A stretch of 64,000 bases of DNA, taken from positions 395,357 to 459,356 of the forward strand of contig NZ_DF967972.1 in the NCBI RefSeq assembly GCF_001050235.1, in the 5' to 3' direction. The notes under the pieces are model-generated. The model made no database searches. It was not told where the DNA came from and saw only the letters and a list, made by a program, of their open reading frames with translations. Source of the stretch: Longilinea arvoryzae (GTDB lineage: Bacteria; Chloroflexota; Anaerolineae; Anaerolineales; Anaerolineaceae). Shown here in pieces: positions 56,201 to 64,000 of the stretch. Within the stretch, counting starts at the first letter, position 1, and each line of letters starts with the position of its first letter. A program made the position numbers and the translations under genes.

Positions 56201-57013
56201 TCAAATATTCAAACCCAGATCCTTCAAATAATCGTACGAATCGCGCACGGCCTGGTTCACCTCGGCCAGATCCTTCGAGCCCGCGCTGGTGAACTCGATC
56301 TCGATGCTCAGCGGGCAATCGTTGCCGGCCTCATCCAGCAGCCCCAGGATGGCCGGAAAATCGATCTCACCCTTGCCCAGCGCCGGGAAGTTCCACTCGC
56401 CCTTGCCGCCGATCTTGTCCTTGATGTGCATGTACCCGACTTTATCCACGCAGCGCGGCAGGTCGGCCAGCGGATTCACGCCCGCGAAGTAAATAACGTT
56501 GGCGGTATCGTAGTTGACCCACACCCGCCTCGAACCGACCAACTCGACGATCTCCTTGATGATTTGGCCGGTGGCGTGCTCGCCGTGGTTTTCCAGCACC
56601 AGGTCGAGATCGTATTCCTCGAGATAGGGTAGCAGGTTCTGGATGTGGCGGGCCACCTCTTCGTTAGTCGCCACGGCCTGGTCTTTCAGGTGGGCTTCGC
56701 CGATCGATGAAACGATGGTATCGCAGCCGAAGAAGTTGGCCAGGCGCATATTGTTGATGAAGTCGCCGATCCGTTCCGTGTCCATCAAGTTGGTGTGCCC
56801 GCTCATCGAGAACGCCACCAGCCCGGCGTCGTCCAGCCGGTCCTTGACCGAGTTCAGGTCGTTGAAGCTCATGGTCGGAAAGACGTGCTCAGTCCAGCCC
56901 TTGGTGGCGGTCAATTCGATGAAATGAAAACCGGCAGTGCGGATGCCATCGATGGCTTCCTCGATGGAATAGCCGTGGTAGCAGTTGGAATTAACGGCAA
57001 CGATACGGTTCAT
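56201..57013 (-). CDS. Sugar-phosphate isomerase/epimerase (TIM-barrel, AP-endonuclease-2 family)
   Basis: 270 residues from the ATG at 57013 (AAAGGA about 9 bases upstream); the frame continues upstream but that part is poorly conserved. Motifs: YSIEEAIDGIRTAGFHFIELTA, DLVLENHGEHATG with metal-binding Glu, VWVNYDTANVIYFAG, GYMHIKDKIGG and CPLSIEIEFTSAG. Expected to interconvert keto- or inosose-type sugars. Only one repeat element separates it from the downstream oxidoreductase gene, suggesting co-transcription. Confidence 0.82.
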   Translation of the reverse strand: MNRIVAVNSNCYHGYSIEEAIDGIRTAGFHFIELTATKGWTEHVFPTMSFNDLNSVKDRLDDAGLVAFSMSGHTNLMDTERIGDFINNMRLANFFGCDTIVSSIGEAHLKDQAVATNEEVARHIQNLLPYLEEYDLDLVLENHGEHATGQIIKEIVELVGSRRVWVNYDTANVIYFAGVNPLADLPRCVDKVGYMHIKDKIGGKGEWNFPALGKGEIDFPAILGLLDEAGNDCPLSIEIEFTSAGSKDLAEVNQAVRDSYDYLKDLGLNI

Positions 57014-57145
57014 GATTGGAGTTCCTTTTTGAAGTCCCATCGAGAAAAAGCGGTTCTCGGATAGTCGTTTGGCAAAGTATATCACTGAGCAGGCAAAGCG
57101 CATTTCTGAATGTGCTTGACATAACGGTTGAATTGCAAAAGAAAT

Positions 57146-57262
57146 GGACCGCGAAACACACGAAGTACACGAAAGAAGGAAGAAGAATCTCTACAAGGTT
57201 ATATACTGCCCTATTCAGTCTTCTTTTCGTGAATTTCGTGCCTTTCGGGGTAAAAAATCTTG
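57146..57262. repeat. Inverted CACGAA-type intergenic element, copy 2
   Basis: Left arm GCGAAACACACGAAGTACAC then GAAAGAAGG; right arm CTTTTCGTGAATTTCGTGCC then TTTCGGGG. About 50 bases of non-repeat sequence separate the arms. Same family as 56085-56200. Confidence 0.65.
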
Positions 57263-57299
57263 GGCGGTATTCAACGCGATGAGTAGTATGCACCGACGA

Positions 57300-57456
57300 A
57301 GGCGCGCGGTCGAAGATCGGCGCGAGTAGAATGATTAGCGGCGAGACGGAGAAATCTACCCTGAAATTCCGTCATCGGATGACGGAATTTCATGATATTC
57401 TCGGCAAGAAACTCAAGGTCTGTGGCGCGCACGGTCGGAAACCGGCGCGAGCAGAA
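57300..57456. repeat. Perfect 31-bp palindrome flanked by direct repeats
   Basis: Arms TGAAATTCCGTCATC (57362-57376) and its exact inverse (57378-57392) around one base. The palindrome is flanked by related sequences of about 30 bases: one at about 57301-57330, one at about 57422-57456, sharing CGGTC(G)...CGGCGCGAG(T/C)AGAAT. No T-tract. Not a gene; may be a small non-autonomous element or an operator. Confidence 0.7.
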
Positions 57457-57464
57457 TTTTCCCG

Positions 57465-58685
57465 TTACAGGCGGCTCACAGGCAAGGCAGTCACGCCCTC
57501 GCCCATGGGCAATACAACATTACCTGGGTGAATAACAAATCCCGGTAAAGCCCTACCCTTTAAATCGTTCAGTAAAGAATGCAATTCCACCGCCATTTCC
57601 GGGCGGGGCGTCTGGGATAATTTAACCTCGATGGGTACCAGGCCTGCCTGAGTATCGATAATGATATCTACTTCCGAACCGGCTGCGGTACGCCAGAAAT
57701 ACATGGCAGGCTCTTCGCCACGATGGAGATAAGTCTTATACAAATCGGAAACCACCCAATTTTCGAATATTGCTCCGCCCATGGGACCTGCAACAGCATG
57801 ATTCACATCCCGCAACCCTACCAGGTAACACAACAGGCCTGTATCCATAAAATACACTTTGGGAGATTTGATCAGGCGCTTGCCGATATTCGCATAATAT
57901 GGACGCAGGATAAACACCAAAAAACTGGCTTCCAGAATGGAAATCCAACTCTTAGCCGTATTGACAGCTATACCAACATCCCGCGCAAGGTCACTCAAGT
58001 TCAGGATTTGCGTACTGCGGGCAGCCAGTGCGCGTAAGAAAAGTTGAAATTGGGTCAGGTCGCCCAGATTTCGTAAGTTCCTGACATCCCGTTCCAGATA
58101 GGTTTGAATGTAATCGGCCTGCCAGAGGTGAGCATCCCGCTCCGGATTTGCAGCCAATTCGGGATAAGAACCACGCAGGATTTGCCACCATAGATCTGCG
58201 GGAGATTGCAACGGCATTCCGGGAGCAGCCGCGCCCTCCCATGGGAAGCTCAAACCGGGCGCGCCGGTTATTTCACGCCGGGTTAACGGCATCAATTTGA
58301 GAATCGCTGCACGGCCCGCCAGACTCTTGCTGACCTGCGACATCAATAACAGATTTTGCGAGCCGGTCAGGATGTATTGCCCTGGCTGACTGCGCCTCGA
58401 GTCGATGGCCTCTTTAATATACGGCAGCAAAATCGGAGCATATTGAATTTCATCGAAAATGACCGGCGCGGGAAATTGATGGAGAAAACCCCGTGGATCC
58501 GATTGCGCAGCCAGACGCACATCGGGTGGCTCGAGTGAAACAATCGAGTATTTTCCGCCAAAAAGGTGACTCAGAAGTGTGGTCTTGCCGGATTGTCGTG
58601 GCCCGACCAGTACGACCGCCGGAAATTCGCCAGCGGCCTTTAATAAAACCGGTTCAAGACTGCGCGGGATGAATTCGATTGACAT
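57465..58685 (-). CDS. AAA ATPase with DUF4143 domain
   Basis: 406 residues from the ATG at 58685 (GAGG 6 bases upstream). Walker A GPRQSGKTTLLS (about 37-47), FDEIQYAP as Walker B, sensor region YILTGSQNLLL; then the DUF4143 part with winged-helix-like RDVRNLRNLGDLTQFQ and a C-terminal GSEVDIIIDTQAGLVPIEVK resembling the D...ExK core of PD-(D/E)XK folds. These are common stand-alone ATPases of unknown role in bacteria and archaea. The palindromic region 58704-58727 just upstream may regulate it. Confidence 0.88.
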   Translation of the reverse strand: MSIEFIPRSLEPVLLKAAGEFPAVVLVGPRQSGKTTLLSHLFGGKYSIVSLEPPDVRLAAQSDPRGFLHQFPAPVIFDEIQYAPILLPYIKEAIDSRRSQPGQYILTGSQNLLLMSQVSKSLAGRAAILKLMPLTRREITGAPGLSFPWEGAAAPGMPLQSPADLWWQILRGSYPELAANPERDAHLWQADYIQTYLERDVRNLRNLGDLTQFQLFLRALAARSTQILNLSDLARDVGIAVNTAKSWISILEASFLVFILRPYYANIGKRLIKSPKVYFMDTGLLCYLVGLRDVNHAVAGPMGGAIFENWVVSDLYKTYLHRGEEPAMYFWRTAAGSEVDIIIDTQAGLVPIEVKLSQTPRPEMAVELHSLLNDLKGRALPGFVIHPGNVVLPMGEGVTALPVSRL

Positions 58686-58703
58686 GAGCAACCTCGTGCT
58701 ATT

Positions 58704-58727
58704 TTGCAATTGTACTGCAAATTTGCA
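58704..58727 (-). promoter_or_regulatory. Palindromic stretch before the DUF4143 ATPase gene
   Basis: TGCAAATTTGCA (58716-58727) is a perfect 12-bp palindrome, and TTTGCA...TGCAAA overlaps it. About 20-40 bases upstream of the start at 58685; possible operator for an unknown regulator. Confidence 0.45.
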
Positions 58728-58858
58728 CGTTTACAATATTTAGAAAGGCCAATTTTTGAATAGCTCCATCCGACTGGGTTAAAAAATAAAAAGCAGAGAC
58801 TCATCTTCCTGGTGAGAGGGGAAAGAGCCCCACGTGCATAAAACGGCGGCCCGCAGAT

Positions 58859-59674
58859 CTAGGCAGCGGGTTTTCGCCCGACGTACAGCAAATGCCGCGA
58901 GGCGGCCAAAATGGACGGTTCGGTGCTCACCGCGTAGAGTAAATCCAGCCAGCACCGGCGGCGTTCGCCCTCCAGGCGGTTGTAGCTCTCGTCATCGGCG
59001 GAGATGGCCGGTTCGCTGCCCGCCAGGGCCAGCGTTTCGAAGCCGGCGCTCTCATGCAGCGGCGTGATCTCCTCGCTGCGCGCAAAATAGCCGCGGAACC
59101 CACTCCTTGAGGCGTCGTCTGGGCGGTGCCCGACCTCGAGCAGCGCGTGCACCTCGCGCGGGTCGTCGATCCATTCGGGCAGGTCCTTCATCAGGTCGCC
59201 CAAGATACCCAGGCGGCTGATGAAAGCCGAGACCAGCAGTCCGCCCGGCTTCAGCCGGTCGTACACCTGCCGCAAGGCAATCCGGCGGTCGCTCTCCAGG
59301 ATCAGGTGATAGAGCGGCCCCATCAGCAGGGCGGCGTCGAAATCCGTCCCCGGCACGGCCGAGAGGTCGCGCGCGTCGGCCAGCGCGAAGGTCACCCGCG
59401 CCGCCAGGCCGGCCCGTTCGAGATTCTGGCGGCAGGCGTCCAGCAGGTCCGCCGACAGGTCGACCGCGGTGACGGCGTAGCCGCGCCGGGTCAGTTCGAG
59501 CGTGTAGCGGCCGGTGGCGGCGCCGACCTCCAGGATGGAGCCCTGCGCGGGCAGGTAGCGTTCCAGGTAGCGCCAGGTCAGCTCGTACTCGAGCTGGTGG
59601 CGCTCGAGGCGGGTGTGCTCCCGGGTTGGGTCGCTGCTGTAATAAGCGGCGATATCGCTGACGTCGTCGGACAT
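58859..59674 (-). CDS. Class I SAM-dependent methyltransferase
   Basis: 271 residues from the ATG at 59674 (GGAGG 5 bases upstream). SAM motif I GSILEVGAATGRYTLELT (about 46-63), motif II VTAVDLSADLLDACRQN, motif III region DARDLSAVPGTDFDAALLMG, then LKPGGLLVSAFISR. Similar to small-molecule methyltransferases of the Methyltransf_11/25 type; substrate unknown. Monocistronic. Confidence 0.88.
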   Translation of the reverse strand: MSDDVSDIAAYYSSDPTREHTRLERHQLEYELTWRYLERYLPAQGSILEVGAATGRYTLELTRRGYAVTAVDLSADLLDACRQNLERAGLAARVTFALADARDLSAVPGTDFDAALLMGPLYHLILESDRRIALRQVYDRLKPGGLLVSAFISRLGILGDLMKDLPEWIDDPREVHALLEVGHRPDDASRSGFRGYFARSEEITPLHESAGFETLALAGSEPAISADDESYNRLEGERRRCWLDLLYAVSTEPSILAASRHLLYVGRKPAA

Positions 59675-59786
59675 GTTAGCCTCCAAAGGTACCATTTTCT
59701 ACTCGAGTAAAGCATACTTCTAAATGCGATAACAAACCAAAAGGATGAATTTCTGATAGTGCCCAAAAATACTTGGAAGAGAAGAC

Positions 59787-62700
59787 CTAAGTCAAGTCTG
59801 TAGAAGGAGAAAATTCTGTAATAATAGATTGGAAGGTTTTATTATTACGAAGGAATTCAAAACGAGAATCAGATTGGCATGAATCAAGGAGAGTTGTATC
59901 TAGACTAATAGCTTTTCTCAGCCAACTACATGTTTCATTAGGTTTTAAAATTAATGCATAACCGATAGAAATGATATAAGCAATTTCCCCTACATTACCC
60001 ATCAATTTTTCTGCCTGAATAAAGGCATTTTTGGCTGCCCGAAATTGACTTTTTGCTAAATAGACACGTCCCACCCAAACAAAATTTGTAGCCTCCTTTG
60101 GTTGTAATTCGGTTGCTTTACTGAAATCTTCTTGCGCAGCATGATAATTCTGTAATTCATAATAAGAACGCCCACGCCAAAAATACAAATTTCCGTCTTC
60201 TGGTTGGAATTTTATGGCAGTAGAAAAATCTTCTACCGCGATCGAATATTTTTGCAACTCAAAATATGAAATTCCACGCCAGGAATAATTTTTTCCAACC
60301 TCTGGTTGGAGCTTAATTGTCCACGAAAAATCCTCCAATGCTGCAAAATAATTCTTTAATTCATAATAAGAACGCCCACGCCAAAAATACAAATTTCTGT
60401 CTTCTGGTTGGAATTTTATGGCAGTAGAAAAATCTTCTACCGCGATCGAATAATTTTGCAACTCAAAATATGAAATTCCACGCCAAAAATAATTTTCACT
60501 ATCTTCCGGCTCCAGTTCAATTGATTTTGAAAAATCATCCAAAGCTGCAAAATAATTCTTTAATTCATAATAAGAACGCCCACGCCAAAAATACAAATTT
60601 CCGTCTTCTGATTGGAATTTTATGGCAGTAGAAAAATCTTCTACCGCGATCGAATAATTTTGCAACTCAAAATATGAAATTCCACGCCAAAAATAATTTT
60701 CACTATCTTCCGGCTCCAGTTCAATTGATTTTGAAAAATCATCCAAAGCTGCAAAATAATTCTTTAATTCATAATAAGAACGCCCACGCCAAAAATACAA
60801 ATTTCCGTCTTCTGATTGGAATTTTATGGCAGTAGAAAAATCTTCTACCGCGATCGAATAATTTTGCAACTCAAAATATGAAATTCCACGCCAAAAATAA
60901 TTTTCACTATCTTCCGGCTCCAGTTCAATTGATTTTGAAAAATCATCCAAAGCTGCAAAATAGTTCTTTAATTCATAATGAGTATGCCCACGCCAAAAAT
61001 AAGTTTTTCCACTTTCTGCTTTCATTTCGAGCACTTTATTAAAATCATCCAATGCTGCAGAATTATTATGAATAAAATGATAAGTTAATCCACGGCAAAA
61101 ATAATGACGTTCATCATCCGGTTCTAATGTTATGGCTTGAGCAAAATCAGCTAGAGCATCATCTACACAATTAAGATTGACTCTAACGTGAGCACGTTCA
61201 TGGTAATTCTCCCCTTCCAGGGGATCTAGTTCAATTGCTTTAGTAAAATCTGCTAATGCAGCTGGATAATTTTGCATATCTTCATAAGTATATCCACGTT
61301 GGTGATAAATAATACTATTATTGGGTTGAAATACAATCATTTGAGCGAAATCGTTCAATGCGGCAGTGTAATTTTGTTGTCCGTGATAAACACAAGCGCG
61401 ACAAAGTACACATTTGGGGTCTAGTTCCGCAGCCCGTGTTAATGCAAGCATACCTTTTTGGGTAGATAATGAATTAATTGTAAAGGGATAAGAGATTCCA
61501 ATGCCAATTTGCCGATAGATCTCGGCTAATATTTGGCGCAAACTGATATCAACCGGTAAAGATGTATCTATTTCATAACAAGATTTAAGAGCTGATTCCC
61601 ATTCCTTTTGCCGTGCAAAACAAAGGGCACGTTGTAGATTTACAAGCGCATTATGTTCAGAAGAAAGTAATTGTCCATACTCATGCCTGAAAGCTTCAAG
61701 GGCAGATAGGGCATCCAAAGGTTCCGTTGCAGCTGTTTTAGCAAGAAGATCAATAATATGATTCGTGCGGGAGTGCCACCAATCTTGTTTGTCGCGAAAT
61801 TCTTGAATCAACTTAAGTAAAATTTTTGCAAATTCAGGCTCAAATATTTGTACTTCTAATATTCGCTCAACGAGAAAGCGTAAAGCAGCTGATTCATCAC
61901 TCCAAGCAAGTGCATTAAGCGTATCAAGGGTTACCATACACCAACGCTGTTCTGCTAGGCGATCAGCAATTGTTTGTAATTGTGCTGTCTCGAATTCCCA
62001 ACATTGTAAAAAATGGCAAGAGGCTAATGCACCGATAAACGAAGCAGTTTCGCGATCGTCGGAACGCAGGTGCGTACGAAGAAATTCTTGGACGATATCA
62101 TGGAGAGAATAATCAGATTGAATAAACCCATAACGAGATTGTAGGGTAATAATGATATCATGAGGTGACACATTCTCGGGTAATTGCCATATAGCACGTA
62201 AAGCTGCATCATCACGAGTACGGAGAATAGCTAATGTACAAATTCTTTGTTTGTCATCTGAGTCATAAAGACAGTATCGTAAGAATCGGTTGACAACTAA
62301 CTGCGTGATTTTTGATAAATCAATTTCAGTAGGATCAGGTGGAAAATCTTTCTTGACATGCACAATACCAAGTTTATCAAGAGCTTTAGCAAGGAGAAGT
62401 ACTGCAAATGGTACACCTCGAGTCGTTTGTTGAAAATAGGCAATCATTTCTTTTGAACAAGGCAACTTCCATTCTCGTAAGAAATCTTTAATTTCTGGCG
62501 CGGAAAATTGGGTTATATCCCATACAACAGGTGGAGGATCAACAAGGCGATCGGCATAACCTGAAATATAGCGACCTTCAACTTCGCGAGCATGGTATTG
62601 ATTATGACGACCACTAACAATAAAGAAAAGCCCAGTTGCGTTTTCTACCGCTGGGCAGATTAGAATGTCGCGAAGAGATTCTTCAAGAGTAATTGATAGT

Positions 62701-63380
62701 GTTTCGCTTGTATCCAACGCTACGACAATACCTGTTTGATGTGCAATAATATGAAGTGCTTGGATAAGTGCGTGAGCAAGTTGAGTATCTGGTTTTTTAT
62801 ATAGTTGAGCTTCGGCGATATTAAGTTTTTTCTTCGCTACCATCATATCTATCAATCTAGCAAGGAGGCGGGGGCCATAATCGAGAGCTGCTGTAGCTGC
62901 TATACCAAGCGCTTTTATTTCCAATGTTGGAAGCTGCATAGCGATAGTTTGTGAACTTTCAATAATTCTTTGCCATATTTCAGGATTATCAGCTCGATAT
63001 CGTTCAATACGCTCACCAATCGATAATAACTGCCTATGAACTTCAAGATATGACTGAATTGCTTTCTGTCCTCCTTCAATGGTAAGTAATTTATCGGCCA
63101 ATGTATTTAGAATATCTACAAATTCATTTGGACGATCATTAATGCGATCCCAATCGATATATATTTTTTGCCAACCAGCTTCATCAGAAATCTCCAAGAG
63201 TTGTCTAGAGAGTTCGGTTTTACCAATGCCCCCAATTCCATGAAGTAGGAAAACTCGAGCCTTGATTAGCCGAGGTGAGACGTAGTCTGGATTACTAGAA
63301 AAAGGATGATATAAATATTGCTTAAATTGCTCGAGTTCGGTTCGACGACCAACGAAGGTGTTATCTTCTGAAATTGTCAT
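59787..63380 (-). CDS. STAND-like NTPase with long TPR array, AT-rich (likely horizontally acquired)
   Basis: 1197 residues from the ATG at 63380, chosen because GAGGAGGG lies 4-5 bases upstream. N-terminal P-loop domain with no upstream effector domain: NTFVGRRTELEQFK, Walker A GIGGIGKT (48-55), Walker B-like GIVVALDTSE (about 240), then GYADRLVDPPPVVWDITQF and FLRTHLRS winged-helix-like segments. From about residue 610 to 1110 follow roughly a dozen TPR units (34 residues, pattern A-x-x-D-F-x-x-A-I-x-L-x-P-x-x). STAND NTPases with repeat C-termini act as signal-recognition switches, many in anti-phage immunity; a role in defence is inferred. The gene is visibly AT-rich against GC-rich neighbours and sits beside an IS256 transposase. 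Confidence 0.8.
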   Translation of the reverse strand: MTISEDNTFVGRRTELEQFKQYLYHPFSSNPDYVSPRLIKARVFLLHGIGGIGKTELSRQLLEISDEAGWQKIYIDWDRINDRPNEFVDILNTLADKLLTIEGGQKAIQSYLEVHRQLLSIGERIERYRADNPEIWQRIIESSQTIAMQLPTLEIKALGIAATAALDYGPRLLARLIDMMVAKKKLNIAEAQLYKKPDTQLAHALIQALHIIAHQTGIVVALDTSETLSITLEESLRDILICPAVENATGLFFIVSGRHNQYHAREVEGRYISGYADRLVDPPPVVWDITQFSAPEIKDFLREWKLPCSKEMIAYFQQTTRGVPFAVLLLAKALDKLGIVHVKKDFPPDPTEIDLSKITQLVVNRFLRYCLYDSDDKQRICTLAILRTRDDAALRAIWQLPENVSPHDIIITLQSRYGFIQSDYSLHDIVQEFLRTHLRSDDRETASFIGALASCHFLQCWEFETAQLQTIADRLAEQRWCMVTLDTLNALAWSDESAALRFLVERILEVQIFEPEFAKILLKLIQEFRDKQDWWHSRTNHIIDLLAKTAATEPLDALSALEAFRHEYGQLLSSEHNALVNLQRALCFARQKEWESALKSCYEIDTSLPVDISLRQILAEIYRQIGIGISYPFTINSLSTQKGMLALTRAAELDPKCVLCRACVYHGQQNYTAALNDFAQMIVFQPNNSIIYHQRGYTYEDMQNYPAALADFTKAIELDPLEGENYHERAHVRVNLNCVDDALADFAQAITLEPDDERHYFCRGLTYHFIHNNSAALDDFNKVLEMKAESGKTYFWRGHTHYELKNYFAALDDFSKSIELEPEDSENYFWRGISYFELQNYSIAVEDFSTAIKFQSEDGNLYFWRGRSYYELKNYFAALDDFSKSIELEPEDSENYFWRGISYFELQNYSIAVEDFSTAIKFQSEDGNLYFWRGRSYYELKNYFAALDDFSKSIELEPEDSENYFWRGISYFELQNYSIAVEDFSTAIKFQPEDRNLYFWRGRSYYELKNYFAALEDFSWTIKLQPEVGKNYSWRGISYFELQKYSIAVEDFSTAIKFQPEDGNLYFWRGRSYYELQNYHAAQEDFSKATELQPKEATNFVWVGRVYLAKSQFRAAKNAFIQAEKLMGNVGEIAYIISIGYALILKPNETCSWLRKAISLDTTLLDSCQSDSRFEFLRNNKTFQSIITEFSPSTDLT
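60158..61177 (-). repeat. 204-bp tandem DNA repeats encoding paired TPR units
   Basis: Units start at 60158, 60362, 60566, 60770 and 60974 with an exact 204-bp period (68 residues, two TPRs). The three units 60362-60973 are almost identical; I count one or two base differences each. The outer ones have diverged. Recent duplication or gene conversion is indicated. Confidence 0.9.
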
Positions 63381-63423
63381 TTTTCCCTCCTCAAACATTG
63401 TGAACAAAAAACCTTTAGCGAAA

Positions 63424-63439
63424 GACTTGATCAAGTCAA
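63424..63439 (-). promoter_or_regulatory. Candidate -35/operator before the STAND gene
   Basis: GACTTGATCAAGTC (63424-63437) is a perfect 14-bp palindrome overlapping TTGACT on the minus strand (63434-63439). The corresponding -10 (TAAAGG) is poor. The 228-base upstream region is AT-rich and otherwise featureless. Confidence 0.3.
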
Positions 63440-63607
63440 TTCTTGAATTAGGCATTGATCAGTAGGTATATATTTATTAAGAAGATAACTTAGGGTGATT
63501 AATAATATTCACATAAATAAAATATTCATCAATGATCAATGATTGAGCAAGTCTTTTTCTGTAAAATCGATCAGGTTATTCCAAAGTAAAGGTTCAATCG
63601 AGTAAAA

Positions 63608-64000
63608 CTACCTTGCTTCCAGGTTGAGGTAAAGCCTGCCGACTTCCCATTCATCGCTGGTCTCCATCAGGATGGCACTTACCAACCGCAAACAGGCTCC
63701 TTCGTTTGGGAAAATGCTTACCACCCGGGTTCGTCGTTTGATTTCACGATTGAGCCGTTCCAGCCCATTGGTGGTGCGAATCAAACGCTGGTGAGCGGCC
63801 GGGAAAGAGAAAATCGTCAATCCTTCTGGTATGTTGTTCTCCATCCAGTCTGCCAGCTTCGAGGCAGTCTTCTGGTACTTGGTGATTGCTTCCCTGAGAA
63901 ATTCCTCCGCTTTGGAGCGATTTGGGGCGTTGAAGATATTCCGAATATCAGCCGCGACCTCTGCTTGCATGTCTTTACGCGGCACATAAGCCTGGGCGTT
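63608..64000 (-). mobile_element. IS256-family transposase, C-terminal part (cut by right edge)
   Basis: 131 residues visible, with no start codon inside the window because the frame continues to base 64000. Motifs match the IS256/MULE C-terminal catalytic region: VPRKDMQAEVAADIRNIF, KLADWMENNIPEGLTIFSFP, the R-T-T-N-x-L-E-R-L-N-R-E-I-K-R-R-T block with the catalytic Glu, and VSIFPNEGACLRLVSAIL. The IS end should lie in the AT-rich 63381-63607 stretch; I could not identify the terminal inverted repeat or a target duplication from one side. Confidence 0.9.

Noticed and set aside
62024..62215. Small minus-strand frame inside the STAND gene
   Set aside because: Overlaps the NTPase frame out of phase and lacks a ribosome site.

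Overview
The window is GC-rich, densely coded bacterial DNA that most resembles a member of the Chloroflexota (Anaerolineae-like). The grounds are indirect: lipoproteins with Thr/Pro/Ala-rich linkers after the lipobox, Hanks-type kinases with extracytoplasmic sensor domains, an FHA-ABC exporter, a deazaflavin (F420)-type reductase, and intergenic repeat families common in environmental Chloroflexota. No rRNA or tRNA gene and no CRISPR array was seen, so the assignment is an inference from gene content.

Layout. 1-7.1 kb: an Fpg/Nei-type glycosylase cut by the left edge, a META-domain lipoprotein, a DUF998 membrane protein, then a minus-strand pair of a DprA-like protein and a RecQ helicase fused to a phosphoribosyltransferase. 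The pair has the architecture of RqlHI/PsyrTA toxin-antitoxin and defence loci. A HhH (DUF4332-like) protein and an ICMT-like methyltransferase follow. 7.2-7.8 kb: an intergenic repeat cluster. 8.0-17.4 kb: a plus-strand signalling block made of a triple-FHA ABC exporter, a lipoprotein, a Ser/Thr kinase fused to a type-1 periplasmic binding domain, and a paralogous kinase fused to a beta-propeller. 17.7-27.1 kb: metabolic and regulatory genes including a YeiH-type transporter, UbiA prenyltransferase, SET protein, RRM protein, SUFU-domain protein, and an FAD oxidoreductase with a PadR regulator.

27.2-34.3 kb (all minus): an ATC-hydrolase-like gene, a DHCW cupin, a complete branched-chain-amide-type ABC importer (binding protein, two permeases, two ATPases) and a GntR/FCD regulator. 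A decayed copy of the cupin gene start lies beside the regulator. 36.3-41.7 kb (minus): a MacB-like ABC pair with overlapping histidine kinase and LuxR-type response regulator. 43-47.1 kb: a divergent tryptophanase-like lyase with a hairpin-bearing leader, a divergent radical-SAM gene, an F420-type reductase and a GNAT acetyltransferase, followed by a second repeat cluster. 47.9-57.0 kb (minus): a sugar or polyol catabolic locus with two isomerase plus Gfo/Idh/MocA pairs, a ribose-type ABC importer and a LacI regulator with a double operator. 57.5-64 kb: a DUF4143 ATPase, a methyltransferase, and a strikingly AT-rich 1197-residue STAND-like NTPase whose TPR array is encoded by near-identical 204-bp DNA repeats. 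It is flanked by an IS256-type transposase cut by the right edge.

The best candidates for unusual biology are the RqlHI/PsyrTA-like pair, the kinase/FHA-exporter block with a ligand-binding receptor kinase, and the AT-rich STAND-TPR gene beside the IS element. Start codons were moved from the longest frame wherever a Shine-Dalgarno sequence clearly favoured an internal start.
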